Shown here: positions 1-6,382 of the stretch, piece after piece
Layout of the letters: each line of letters opens with the position of its first letter
Position numbering within the stretch: position 1 is the first letter of the stretch
Assembly: GCA_030640865.1 (NCBI GenBank)
Contig: DAOWIP010000174.1
Span: 1-6,782, forward strand
Direction: 5' to 3'
Source of the DNA: Sedimentisphaerales bacterium
Lineage (GTDB): Bacteria > Planctomycetota > Phycisphaerae > Sedimentisphaerales > SM23-30
Length of the DNA: 6,782 bases
Position numbers and translations under genes: made by a program
The notes under the pieces: generated by a model
Seen by the model: the letters and a program-made list of their open reading frames with translations, nothing else
Told to the model about the DNA's origin: nothing
Databases searched by the model: none

Positions 1-1309
1 CATCTGCCTGTGCCTTTCCCAGAGCATAACATATCGCCTCCCGTCGGTCCGGAATTTCTATCATCTTTTTCAGCCCTGCCGTTGAAAACCCCATTCGTAT
101 CTGCTCTATAATTTGTTTCGGGTCTTCCTTTCGCGGATTATCATTTGTTACCACGATCGCATCCGCCCATTTTTCCGCAACCCCTGCCATCCGCGGCCGT
201 TTCGACTGATCCCGCTGTCCGCCGCAGCCGAACACCACTATCAGCCTCGACGGAGCATATTTCCGCAGCGTTGCCAGCACATGGTTAAGAGCGTCATCCG
301 TATGGGCGTAATCGACTAATACTGTAACCTTACCGCCTTTATCTACTCGTTCCAATCGTCCAGGCACTCCGGGGAACTGTTCGATAGCTTCTTTAATAGC
401 GGCCGTCTCGACACCCGCCGCACGCGCCAGCCCCGCCGCTGCGAGGCAATTATATACATTATGCTCCCCAACAAGCCCTGACCGAACCGACACTTTTTCA
501 CCCGTCAGCGTCATCACAAACTCACACCCACCCAGCCCCATCGTCTTAATGCCAGCGTCAATCTCAACACCAGCACCAACCCCATATCGCCATATTTGTC
601 CCCGCGTTACCTCTGTCAATTTTCTGCCGGCCTGATCCTGAACATTGATAATCGCTATCGAGTCTTCCGCCAGTCCTGAAAACAGTTTGCTCTTGGCCGT
701 TAGGTATTCTTCAGGCGTCCCGTGATAATCCAGATGATCTCCGCTGAGGTTGGTGAAAGCGGCTGCGTCGAAATGTATCCCCGCCGTTCGATCCTGGTCC
801 AGTCCGTGACTGGAACACTCCATAATCACAGCCCCGGCCCCATTGCCTACCATCCGGCACATCATCTCGGCCAGTTCCAATGCGCCTGGCGTCGTATTGC
901 CTGCCGGAATAGGCTCGCCTGCCCCCAGATCGTATTCAATCGTCCCCACCATTCCACAACTCAGCCCGGTTGAGTTTAATATCCATCGCGTCAGGTACGC
1001 TACCGTCGTTTTGCCGTTGGTTCCCGTTACCGCCAGGCTCGTCAGTTCACGGCTCGGCCGACCTGCCGTCGCCTGAGCCAACTCCCCCAATACCACTGCG
1101 CTATTCGCCACTTTTATCAGCTTTACCGACTCGGGCACTTCCACCAACCGCTCAGCGATAACTACCGACGCTCCCCTTTCCACCGCCTGAGCGATAAAAT
1201 CATGTCCGTCGAACTCGACGCCGCGTACCGCTACAAACACATCACCGCTTTGTACTTTTCTGCTGTTACAGCATACTTCTAACGCAGCTTTGAGATTTTT
1301 ATCATCCAT
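1..1309 (-). CDS. murE: UDP-MurNAc-tripeptide synthetase MurE, 3' end cut off by the window
   Basis: MurE is a cytoplasmic ATP-dependent ligase that adds the third residue to UDP-MurNAc-L-Ala-D-Glu. The 436 visible residues cover the N-terminal UDP-binding domain (NSRKVQSGDVFVAVRG, 15-30), the P-loop VTGTNGKTT (94-102), the NTTPG substrate loop (138-142), SGDHLDYHG (189-197) followed by the lysine of TAKSKLF (204-210) that is carbamylated in Mur ligases, GRLERV (317-322), LVDYAHTDDAL (331-341) and DNPRKE (390-395). The Asn and Arg of DNPR are the family signature for meso-diaminopimelate, as opposed to lysine-adding enzymes. The family is usually near 490 residues, so roughly 50-60 C-terminal residues lie beyond the left edge. 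ATG at 1309 is the only usual start after an in-frame stop at 1333-1331. It has no clear Shine-Dalgarno sequence, and the N-terminus is slightly short for the family. Confidence 0.96.
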   Translation of the reverse strand, partial: MDDKNLKAALEVCCNSRKVQSGDVFVAVRGVEFDGHDFIAQAVERGASVVIAERLVEVPESVKLIKVANSAVVLGELAQATAGRPSRELTSLAVTGTNGKTTVAYLTRWILNSTGLSCGMVGTIEYDLGAGEPIPAGNTTPGALELAEMMCRMVGNGAGAVIMECSSHGLDQDRTAGIHFDAAAFTNLSGDHLDYHGTPEEYLTAKSKLFSGLAEDSIAIINVQDQAGRKLTEVTRGQIWRYGVGAGVEIDAGIKTMGLGGCEFVMTLTGEKVSVRSGLVGEHNVYNCLAAAGLARAAGVETAAIKEAIEQFPGVPGRLERVDKGGKVTVLVDYAHTDDALNHVLATLRKYAPSRLIVVFGCGGQRDQSKRPRMAGVAEKWADAIVVTNDNPRKEDPKQIIEQIRMGFSTAGLKKMIEIPDRREAICYALGKAQAD

Positions 1310-1359
1310 TGGGCGATCATTTGGCTGGGTTCATAACCGCAACGCCCGTCCCTGGACAT
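1279..1359 (-). other. possible 26-codon leader ORF overlapping the murE start
   Basis: An ATG at 1359-1357 is preceded by GGAG with a 6-nt spacer. It opens a 26-codon frame that ends at TAG 1281-1279, about 30 bases inside murE and in a different frame. murE's own ATG lacks such a site, so translation of the short ORF could deliver ribosomes to murE by coupling or reinitiation. The peptide (starting MSRDGRCGYEP) matches nothing I recognise. A chance ORF is equally possible. A sequencing frameshift in murE is less likely, because the murE frame is coherent from its first codons. Confidence 0.25.
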
Positions 1360-1369
1360 TGCCGACTCC

Positions 1370-1397
1370 ATTATAACTTCACCCCACCCAATTGCAA
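1370..1397 (-). promoter_or_regulatory. candidate sigma70-type promoter for murE and genes beyond it
   Basis: The minus strand reads TTGCAA (1397-1392), a 16-bp spacer, then a perfect TATAAT (1375-1370). Transcription would start near 1363 and give a leader of about 54 nt before the murE ATG. It sits in the 97-bp gap between ftsI and murE, one of the larger gaps in the cluster, so a secondary promoter here is sensible. The -35 element matches the consensus at four of six positions. No experimental or comparative support is available from the sequence alone. Confidence 0.42.
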
Positions 1398-1406
1398 TGG
1401 TTCTTC

Positions 1407-1420
1407 CTACTCTCTACTCT
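1407..1420. repeat. two heptanucleotide units (CTACTCT) at the ftsI stop codon
   Basis: CTACTCT occurs twice back to back at 1407-1413 and 1414-1420. On the coding strand the units encode the last FtsI residues and supply the TAG stop at 1409-1407. The unit fits the YYACYCT pattern of the longer runs at 3371-3412 and 5827-5856. With only two units, this copy would mean little without the other two sites. Confidence 0.55.
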
Positions 1421-3233
1421 TCGCCACCATCTTATCTTCCCGCAACCTTTTCGGCGTATCCAGATATGCCAGTGAATGTTGCAGAATTTTCTTTACTGCC
1501 GGCGCAGCCACCATTCCGCCGGTATAACCCAGTCCCAGACTGTGGTCCGGCTCTCTCACCAGTACCAATACGCACACGCGCGGTTTTTTCGCCGGCGCGC
1601 CCGCGATAAAGGAACTAATATGTTTTCGCGGCACATAACGGCCGTTCTCGACAACCTGAGCCGTGCCCGTCTTGCCGAACACCGTCCAGCCTTCGAGATG
1701 CGCTTTATGGGCAGTCCCACCCTGCCGAGCCACTACTCCGGTCAATGCCTTCTCAACCATTGAACGGGCTACCTTTTCCGAGAGTACCCGCTTACCTGCG
1801 TCCTGGTTATCTCTGCCGAAATCCTCGATAACATCGCCTTTGTTATCGATTATCCCCCGCGTTATCCGCGGCCTGACAAGCCTGCCGCCATTGGCAATAC
1901 AGCAAAACGCCCTGAGCAATTGAATGGGCGTAACCGCGATGGTCTGTCCATAAGCCACTCGTGTCAGCGTATAGCCCGGCCCATATCTTTTTTTAAGCTG
2001 TTGCGACAGAGTAATCTTTTCCCCGTTTTTTCCTGTCTTTTCTCTGGGAAGCCCCGCCCCCGGTTCCGGTAAATCAATACCGGTCTTTTTACCGAACCCG
2101 AACTTTTCGATCATACCGTAGAAATAATCCGCACCCATTTTTTGCGATATCTTGGCCACGCCGATATTGCTTGAGCGGACAATCACATCTGACACGGGAA
2201 TCAGGCCGAAATAATGCTTATATTCGGGAATCCGCCCGAACCCTTTACCCGCATAAGGCCCGGTCAGACAGTCGATCTTCTGATCTAATGTGAAATACTT
2301 ACCCTCTATCGCCGACGAAACCGTGATCGGCTTAAAGGTACTGCCCGGCTCGTACGGATCCGTCAGCGCCCGATTGCGAAGTACCGCTTTGTCGCATTGG
2401 CCCGCCTGGCTGGGAATAAACGTCGGATGGTTTGCCAGCGCCAACACCTCTCCCGTATATGGGTCCATCACGATCACCGTGCCGGATTTGGCATTGAACT
2501 TTTCAACCACCTTTTTGAGTTCTTCCTCAACGCACGCCTGGATCGCCGCGTCGATACAGAGCACTACGTTACGGCCGTCCGTACCCGGCACACACGGCCC
2601 AAGCGAACCTACCGGTCGATTCCGCACATCTTTTTTTAGTACTATTTTCCCCGACTCACCCAGCAGGTATTCGTCGTATTGACGTTCGATCCCTTCCAGT
2701 CCCTTACCGAACACATTCGTGAACCCAAGCACATGCGCCGCCAACTCGTTCATCGGATACTGCCGCTGATATTCCCAGTTGACCATCACTCCTTTTAGGC
2801 CCAGCGATTTGACCTGCTCGGCCTGTTCCTGGCTGACAAAACGCTTGACCAGCATATATCGTTTTTGTGATTGTTTTTGCAGCGACTCATACAGATTATC
2901 TGCGTCCAGACCCAGAATCTCGGACAGTCTGATAGCTGTCTCTATTCTTTCCTGTTTATCTTTTATCAGCGACGGATCGACGCTTACCGTTGGTTTCTTC
3001 ACGCTTATCGCCAACACCCGGCCGGTGCGGTCAAGGATCAGGCCTCGCTTTGCGCTCAGCGGGATAAGTTTGCGCTGCTGCCGTTCCGCCCGTCTCCGAC
3101 ACTGATCCACCTCGTAGTATTGCAGGTACCAGCACCGCGACAGCACCCCCAGCAGTCCCACCAGCAATACCGACCAGAACACATATCCCCATACCCTGCC
3201 CTGCCATGAATTATCTGTTAATTTCAATCTCAA
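1407..3233 (-). CDS. ftsI: class B penicillin-binding protein, septal transpeptidase FtsI (PBP3-like)
   Basis: This is a septal D,D-transpeptidase that crosslinks peptidoglycan in the periplasm. The 608-residue product has a short cytoplasmic N-terminus and one membrane segment (about 15-33). The class B dimerisation region follows, with AKRGLILDRTGRVLA (61-75) and ERQYDEYLLG (183-192). The transpeptidase domain has all three active-site motifs: S298-T-F-K301 with the nucleophile Ser298, S354-S-N356, and K521-T-G-T524. There is no PASTA domain after it, which favours FtsI over a SpoVD or PBP2x type. The start is unusual. No in-frame ATG exists after an upstream in-frame TAA, so TTG at 3233 is the best choice, with only a weak AGAG nearby; a second TTG two codons on is possible. 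The stop codon lies in a short run of heptanucleotide repeats. Confidence 0.94.
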   Translation of the reverse strand: MRLKLTDNSWQGRVWGYVFWSVLLVGLLGVLSRCWYLQYYEVDQCRRRAERQQRKLIPLSAKRGLILDRTGRVLAISVKKPTVSVDPSLIKDKQERIETAIRLSEILGLDADNLYESLQKQSQKRYMLVKRFVSQEQAEQVKSLGLKGVMVNWEYQRQYPMNELAAHVLGFTNVFGKGLEGIERQYDEYLLGESGKIVLKKDVRNRPVGSLGPCVPGTDGRNVVLCIDAAIQACVEEELKKVVEKFNAKSGTVIVMDPYTGEVLALANHPTFIPSQAGQCDKAVLRNRALTDPYEPGSTFKPITVSSAIEGKYFTLDQKIDCLTGPYAGKGFGRIPEYKHYFGLIPVSDVIVRSSNIGVAKISQKMGADYFYGMIEKFGFGKKTGIDLPEPGAGLPREKTGKNGEKITLSQQLKKRYGPGYTLTRVAYGQTIAVTPIQLLRAFCCIANGGRLVRPRITRGIIDNKGDVIEDFGRDNQDAGKRVLSEKVARSMVEKALTGVVARQGGTAHKAHLEGWTVFGKTGTAQVVENGRYVPRKHISSFIAGAPAKKPRVCVLVLVREPDHSLGLGYTGGMVAAPAVKKILQHSLAYLDTPKRLREDKMVAKSRE

Positions 3234-3300
3234 AAACTCTTTTGATAGACATTCAGTTCTTTAAAGTCTTTTACAACTTCTTCATTCGATGTTGAATGTT

Positions 3301-3316
3301 TCCCGACAAATCGGGA
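3301..3316. repeat. perfect small inverted repeat in the ftsL-ftsI spacer
   Basis: TCCCGA (3301-3306), a 4-base loop, then TCGGGA (3311-3316) form a perfect 6-bp stem. No U-run follows on the minus strand, so this is not a convincing intrinsic terminator. A weaker inverted repeat, CATTC/GAATG with a 6-base loop, lies next to it at 3283-3298. In transcripts the stem could separate the ftsL and ftsI parts of the message or protect an end, but that is inference. Confidence 0.4.
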
Positions 3317-3342
3317 TTCATTTCTTCTGTCTTCTCTTCTGC

Positions 3343-3412
3343 ATTCTGTATTCTGTATTCTGAATTCTCTCCACTCTCCACCCTCCACCCTCTACCCTTC
3401 ACTCTCCACCTC
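3343..3412. repeat. degenerate heptanucleotide tandem array, 10 units in one register
   Basis: Counting from 3343 in steps of seven gives ATTCTGT, ATTCTGT, ATTCTGA, ATTCTCT, CCACTCT, CCACCCT, CCACCCT, CTACCCT, TCACTCT and CCACCTC. The array thus changes from an ATTCTGT type to a YYACYCT type without losing its 7-bp phase. It occupies much of the 158-bp spacer between the ftsL-like gene and ftsI, and it runs into the 3' end of the ftsL-like gene. There it encodes the last residues (VESEG) and gives the TAG stop. On the mRNA strand it is purine-rich, with several GGAGG-like stretches that are not followed by a start codon. Heptanucleotide tandem repeats (STRR) are known from heterocystous cyanobacteria; this family has a different unit. 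Confidence 0.8.
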
Positions 3413-3661
3413 TTCCGTCCCTGGCGGTACGATTTCTATTTCCATCTGTTCAATCTGTTTCTTAATTGTCTGCGGCGATTCCAGAACACCGCTCAGTCGC
3501 AACTGCTGCTGCTGGAGCATCTGCCGCCACTGTTGTTCCTGTTCCGACATAGCGGTTATCCGGCTGATCGCCTGGATATGTCGCGTCCGCAACTGAACCA
3601 TCGCCAGCCCGATCAACAACGCCAGACATAAAAGATACCCAATATGTCTAATTTCTTTCAT
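3392..3661 (-). CDS. ftsL: short bitopic membrane protein, FtsL-like
   Basis: The 89-residue product has a short basic N-terminus, a single membrane segment (about 7-23: IGYLLCLALLIGLAMVQ), and then a Gln- and Glu-rich helical stretch (about 30-58) likely to form a coiled coil. LESPQTIKKQIEQM (60-73) resembles the C-terminal region of FtsL proteins, where a helix ends in a conserved Asn/Ser-Pro segment. Size, topology and position directly upstream of ftsI all fit FtsL, the bitopic divisome subunit that works with DivIC/FtsB and activates septal synthesis. FtsL is poorly conserved in sequence, so the call rests mainly on topology and context. The gene begins 2 nt after the LysM gene's stop, which implies translational coupling. 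Its last codons and stop lie in the heptanucleotide array. Confidence 0.6.
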   Translation of the reverse strand: MKEIRHIGYLLCLALLIGLAMVQLRTRHIQAISRITAMSEQEQQWRQMLQQQQLRLSGVLESPQTIKKQIEQMEIEIVPPGTEEVESEG

Positions 3662-3663
3662 TC

Positions 3664-4578
3664 TTATCTTTTGGGAACCTTTATCTTCATCCCCGGAAAC
3701 ACATTATCTTTGTCTTTGAGTAGTTTTCCGTTGAGTTTTACGATTTCGTTAAACCTTACGCCGCTGCCCAATCTCGCTTCAGCGATCTTCCATAGCGAAT
3801 CACCGCTTTTTACTTCATAATAGGTATATTCCGGCGACTGTTGTAATTTTTGTTTTTTCTCTGATTCTTTTATTTTTGCTGTTGTTTCGTTTGTCTTATT
3901 TTGGAAACCTCCGTTCGGCATATTTTTCAGGACCGGAATCACTAATTTCCGGCCAATATCAATACTATCTGGTGAACGAAGTATTTTTCGGTTCGCCTCA
4001 TATATTCCCTTGATGTGCACTAATTTATTTCCCAGTTCCGGCCCATACATCTTTACCGCGATCGTGCTGAGATAATCTCCTTTGCGTACCTCGTATGTTC
4101 GGGCTGTCGGTTGTTTCTGCGGCTCGATAATTATGGTTCGGACAGGCTGCGGCTCCTCTATCCTGTCAAATACATCTCCAAACTCCATATCGGCTGCCAG
4201 CGGTTGCGAATCTTCCGTAAAAGCAGGGTTAGTCATCAACTGCTTCGAATCCGGCAGAGACATTTCATAGCGAACCGACTCACCCGACCCGGAAAACTGA
4301 TTGTCATTTAGCGCGAATGTTTCTGTTTCCTGTTCTGTTGGCTGAAGTTCATACTCTTTTTCATTTTCTATGTAGCCATTCTCTATATACAGATCATCAA
4401 CGCCCTTGTTAATCGCGGCGTCTCCAATCTCATCATCATTAGTAACGGAATCCTGTTCTGCCACTAATGTCCTGACTAGGTCTTCATCACCGGCCTTGTG
4501 AACATCACGTAACACAACCGCAATTGCCACAATAAAACACAGACCCAATAATAAACCGATTTTTGCTTCTTTTGTCAT
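3664..4578 (-). CDS. membrane-anchored protein with two LysM domains
   Basis: This 304-residue protein is predicted to bind cell wall glycan. A hydrophobic segment (about 6-23: KIGLLLGLCFIVAIAVVL) without an obvious cleavage site or lipobox suggests an N-terminal membrane anchor. An acidic, low-complexity linker (about 30-155) leads to the first LysM domain (160-216: TYEVRKGDYLSTIAVKMYG, ending IGRKLVIPVL). A Lys/Gln-rich linker (220-250) leads to a second LysM (252-303: YYEVKSGDSLWKIAEARLG, ending PGMKIKVPKR). LysM domains bind the GlcNAc-containing backbone of peptidoglycan. No catalytic domain is visible. The ATG overlaps the rsmH stop as ATGA and has GGAGG (4590-4586) 7 nt upstream, so the start is firm. 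Its place between rsmH and ftsL is not part of the classical dcw order and suggests a septal or envelope-tethering role (inference). Confidence 0.87.
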   Translation of the reverse strand: MTKEAKIGLLLGLCFIVAIAVVLRDVHKAGDEDLVRTLVAEQDSVTNDDEIGDAAINKGVDDLYIENGYIENEKEYELQPTEQETETFALNDNQFSGSGESVRYEMSLPDSKQLMTNPAFTEDSQPLAADMEFGDVFDRIEEPQPVRTIIIEPQKQPTARTYEVRKGDYLSTIAVKMYGPELGNKLVHIKGIYEANRKILRSPDSIDIGRKLVIPVLKNMPNGGFQNKTNETTAKIKESEKKQKLQQSPEYTYYEVKSGDSLWKIAEARLGSGVRFNEIVKLNGKLLKDKDNVFPGMKIKVPKR

Positions 4579-5519
4579 TGCCTGGCCTCCACTTTCCTCG
4601 CAACTCGCAGCTTTGCGCTTCGACTGCGTGGATTTCGTTGTCGTTCTTCGTTATCCGCCACCAGCGGCTTTTTCGTTAAAATTTCATAAAAGCCGTTTTT
4701 ATGATTTTCGCGGAAGTTATACTTAACCAGCCTGTCCTCCAGGCTGTGAAAGCTGATAATTGCGATCTGCCCCTGTGTTTTCAGAAGCTGCGGCGCCTTT
4801 TGTAACAGTGCTTCCAACTGTCCCAGTTCATCATTCACCGCTATTCGCAGCGCCTGAAATGTCCGGGTTGCCGGATGAATTCTGCTTTTTCTGCCTTTGG
4901 TGGTTATTCCTAAGGAGCGGACAATCACTTTTACTAATTCCGACGTCCGTTCGAGCGGCTTTTGCCGCCGTGCCGTCACGATCCCGCGTGCGATCCGGCG
5001 GCTCCTGCGTTCTTCGCCGTATTTGTATATCAGGTTCGCCAGATCATCCTGTCCAAGGCCGTTCACCAGGTCCGCTGCCGTTTTTTGCAGTCGGGTATCC
5101 ATCCGCATATCCAGCGGCCCATCACGTTGAAAGCTGATTCCGCGTTCGGCATCCGCCAACTGTCCCGAACTGACCCCCAGATCAGCTAATATTACATCCA
5201 CTTGTTCTATTCCGGACTGTTCCAGCACTTCGTCGAGTCGTCCGAAATTTTCTCGTACTAATTCAACTCGGCAGTTCAGATTCTCTAATTTTCGGCCCGC
5301 CGCTGCGAGGCTTGCGTTATCTACATCCAATCCGATCAGCAGACCCTTTTGAGTCAATCGTCCCCCAAACTCTAATGCGTGGCCTCCATACCCTATTGTG
5401 GCATCTACTACCGTACCATCAGCGGGGTATCGCAAAATACCCGACAAGGCCTTTAGGAGAACGGGCGTATGAACTTCTTTTGGCTCACACAATTGTCCAG
5501 TCTCTTTGCTGCGGGACAC
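4575..5519 (-). CDS. rsmH: 16S rRNA (cytosine(1402)-N(4))-methyltransferase RsmH (MraW)
   Basis: RsmH uses S-adenosylmethionine to methylate N4 of C1402 in the decoding centre of 16S rRNA. The 314 residues match the family's usual length. Visible motifs in order are VHTPVLL (16-22), the SAM-binding VDATIGYGGHA (38-48), DLGVSSGQL (113-121), ERGISFQRDGPLDMRMD (125-141), YKYGEERRSRRIA (166-178), HPATRTFQALRIAVNDEL (215-232), ISFHSLEDRLVK (255-266) and NPRSRSAKLR (296-305). The GTG start at 5519 follows the TAA of the preceding small ORF with no gap, and both lie in the same frame. The closest Shine-Dalgarno-like GGAG lies too far upstream, so translation probably depends on coupling. An internal TTG at codon 10 is a less likely alternative start. 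The stop overlaps the LysM gene by 4 nt. Confidence 0.97.
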   Translation of the reverse strand: MSRSKETGQLCEPKEVHTPVLLKALSGILRYPADGTVVDATIGYGGHALEFGGRLTQKGLLIGLDVDNASLAAAGRKLENLNCRVELVRENFGRLDEVLEQSGIEQVDVILADLGVSSGQLADAERGISFQRDGPLDMRMDTRLQKTAADLVNGLGQDDLANLIYKYGEERRSRRIARGIVTARRQKPLERTSELVKVIVRSLGITTKGRKSRIHPATRTFQALRIAVNDELGQLEALLQKAPQLLKTQGQIAIISFHSLEDRLVKYNFRENHKNGFYEILTKKPLVADNEERQRNPRSRSAKLRVARKVEARQ

Positions 5520-5750
5520 TTATAACACCATCGCTCCGGTTCTGATGTTATGTTGATGGCTGCCTTCTGCCCGGCTCTTCATTGAGACGGCCTTGACCTG
5601 CGGCGAGAATTCGATTTCGCTATAAGGCCAACCCCAGCTTCGAACTTTCTCCAAACGACGTTCAAGGACATTTAGACAGCCGCGAGATAATTCATCTTCA
5701 ATTACAGTTTCATCCTCTGAGATCATTGCCTGTCGCATTTCCGACATCAT
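5520..5750 (-). CDS. unrecognised 76-residue protein between mraZ and rsmH
   Basis: I do not recognise the family. The N-terminal half is acidic and probably helical (SEDETVIEDEL, then GCLNVLERRLEKVRSW). Next comes an aromatic segment (SWGWPYSEIEF), then a polar, basic C-terminus. There is no signal peptide or membrane segment, so a cytoplasmic location is likely. Support for a real gene: AGGAG (5763-5759) lies 8 nt upstream of the ATG, the best ribosome site in the window; the orientation matches the operon; and its TAA directly abuts the GTG of rsmH. It may serve mainly to couple translation into rsmH, or it may code for a lineage-specific small protein. The second codon is also ATG, so the start could be one codon later. 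Confidence 0.6.
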   Translation of the reverse strand: MMSEMRQAMISEDETVIEDELSRGCLNVLERRLEKVRSWGWPYSEIEFSPQVKAVSMKSRAEGSHQHNIRTGAMVL

Positions 5751-5758
5751 TCCACAAT

Positions 5759-5763
5759 CTCCT
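5759..5763 (-). promoter_or_regulatory. ribosome binding site of the small ORF
   Basis: AGGAG on the minus strand is separated by 8 nt from the ATG at 5750. It is the main argument that the 76-residue ORF is translated. Confidence 0.6.
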
Positions 5764-5826
5764 ATATTAAAATTTATCCAAGTCTTGCAATTTTATTTGA
5801 TTCCTCATTTTTTTCCCGAATTTCCA

Positions 5827-5856
5827 CTACACTTCACCCTCTACCCTCTTTACCCT
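5827..5856. repeat. heptanucleotide repeat run at the 3' end of mraZ
   Basis: CTACACT (5827-5833), TCACCCT (5834-5840) and CTACCCT (5841-5847) follow each other in register. After a 2-base insertion comes TTACCCT (5850-5856). On the coding strand the run encodes most of the last eight MraZ residues (WEGKEGRG) and supplies the TGA stop at 5836-5834. The unit is the same as in the array at 3371-3412. Confidence 0.65.
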
Positions 5857-6334
5857 CCCAGCCTGCCGTTTCACGTTCTTTGCGTAGGGTTTCTTCGCGT
5901 GCTTGCAGCAGCATTTTTTCGTGCATAGCGAAGTGTTCGTCTAAGTACTTTTGCCACTGCTGTTTATCCCAAATCTCCAAATGGTCCCGTACTCCTATCA
6001 GCGTTACCTGCTCCTTGACGCCTGCGCGACGGATGGCCTTTTCACCTATAAGCACCCGTCCTTGCCGATCCAGCTCAACCCTGCCGGCCATAGCGTAGTT
6101 GACACGCTCAAAAGTCAACAACTCATCCGGGGCCACCATCCTTGGAGCCACGGCAAGGGCGATGCGCTGATAATACAAGTCTGGATAGAGACTTAGAATA
6201 TGATTAACACCCAAAACCAGATAAAAACCTCTGCCGTTCTCTTCCGGCGAAATCTGTTCTCGCACACGCGCGGGGATAAATAACCGGTATTTATCATCCA
6301 GATTCAATTCAAATTCGCCGGTCAGCAGAAGCAT
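5834..6334 (-). CDS. mraZ: transcriptional regulator MraZ
   Basis: MraZ is a DNA-binding protein of the AbrB/SpoVT swapped-hairpin type that forms ring-shaped oligomers and controls its own dcw operon. Both tandem domains are visible: FELNLDDKYRLFIPARVRE (8-26) and VELDRQGRVLIGEKAIRRAG (86-105), followed by VTLIGVRDHLEIWD (110-123). The family is commonly near 150 residues. This protein has 166, and the excess is a charged helical tail that ends in a Gly/Glu-rich segment encoded by heptanucleotide repeats. ATG at 6334 is preceded by an in-frame TAA with no other usual start between them; only a weak GGGA lies upstream. It is the first gene of the cluster here. An 83-bp spacer with no visible feature beyond repeats separates it from the small ORF. 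Confidence 0.95.
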   Translation of the reverse strand: MLLLTGEFELNLDDKYRLFIPARVREQISPEENGRGFYLVLGVNHILSLYPDLYYQRIALAVAPRMVAPDELLTFERVNYAMAGRVELDRQGRVLIGEKAIRRAGVKEQVTLIGVRDHLEIWDKQQWQKYLDEHFAMHEKMLLQAREETLRKERETAGWEGKEGRG

Positions 6335-6382
6335 TTCAACAATCCCATACCATTATTTGTGGACTTAACTTGGTAATACAAC

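Noticed and set aside
722..1161. Several plus-strand ORFs opposite murE, and similar ones opposite ftsI, rsmH and mraZ
   Set aside because: They lie antisense to genes with full sets of family motifs, have no ribosome sites or recognisable domains, and overlap one another. They are shadows of the real genes.
3301..3316. Intrinsic terminator between the ftsL-like gene and ftsI
   Set aside because: The stem is only 6 bp and no U-run follows it on the transcribed strand.
3343..3412. The repeat array as a CRISPR
   Set aside because: The units are 7 bp and contiguous, with no unique spacers and no cas genes.
5764..5790. Promoter-like TTGCAA and TAATAT upstream of the small ORF
   Set aside because: The spacing is only 15 bp, and the predicted start would fall after the AGGAG ribosome site, so a transcript from it would lack that site.
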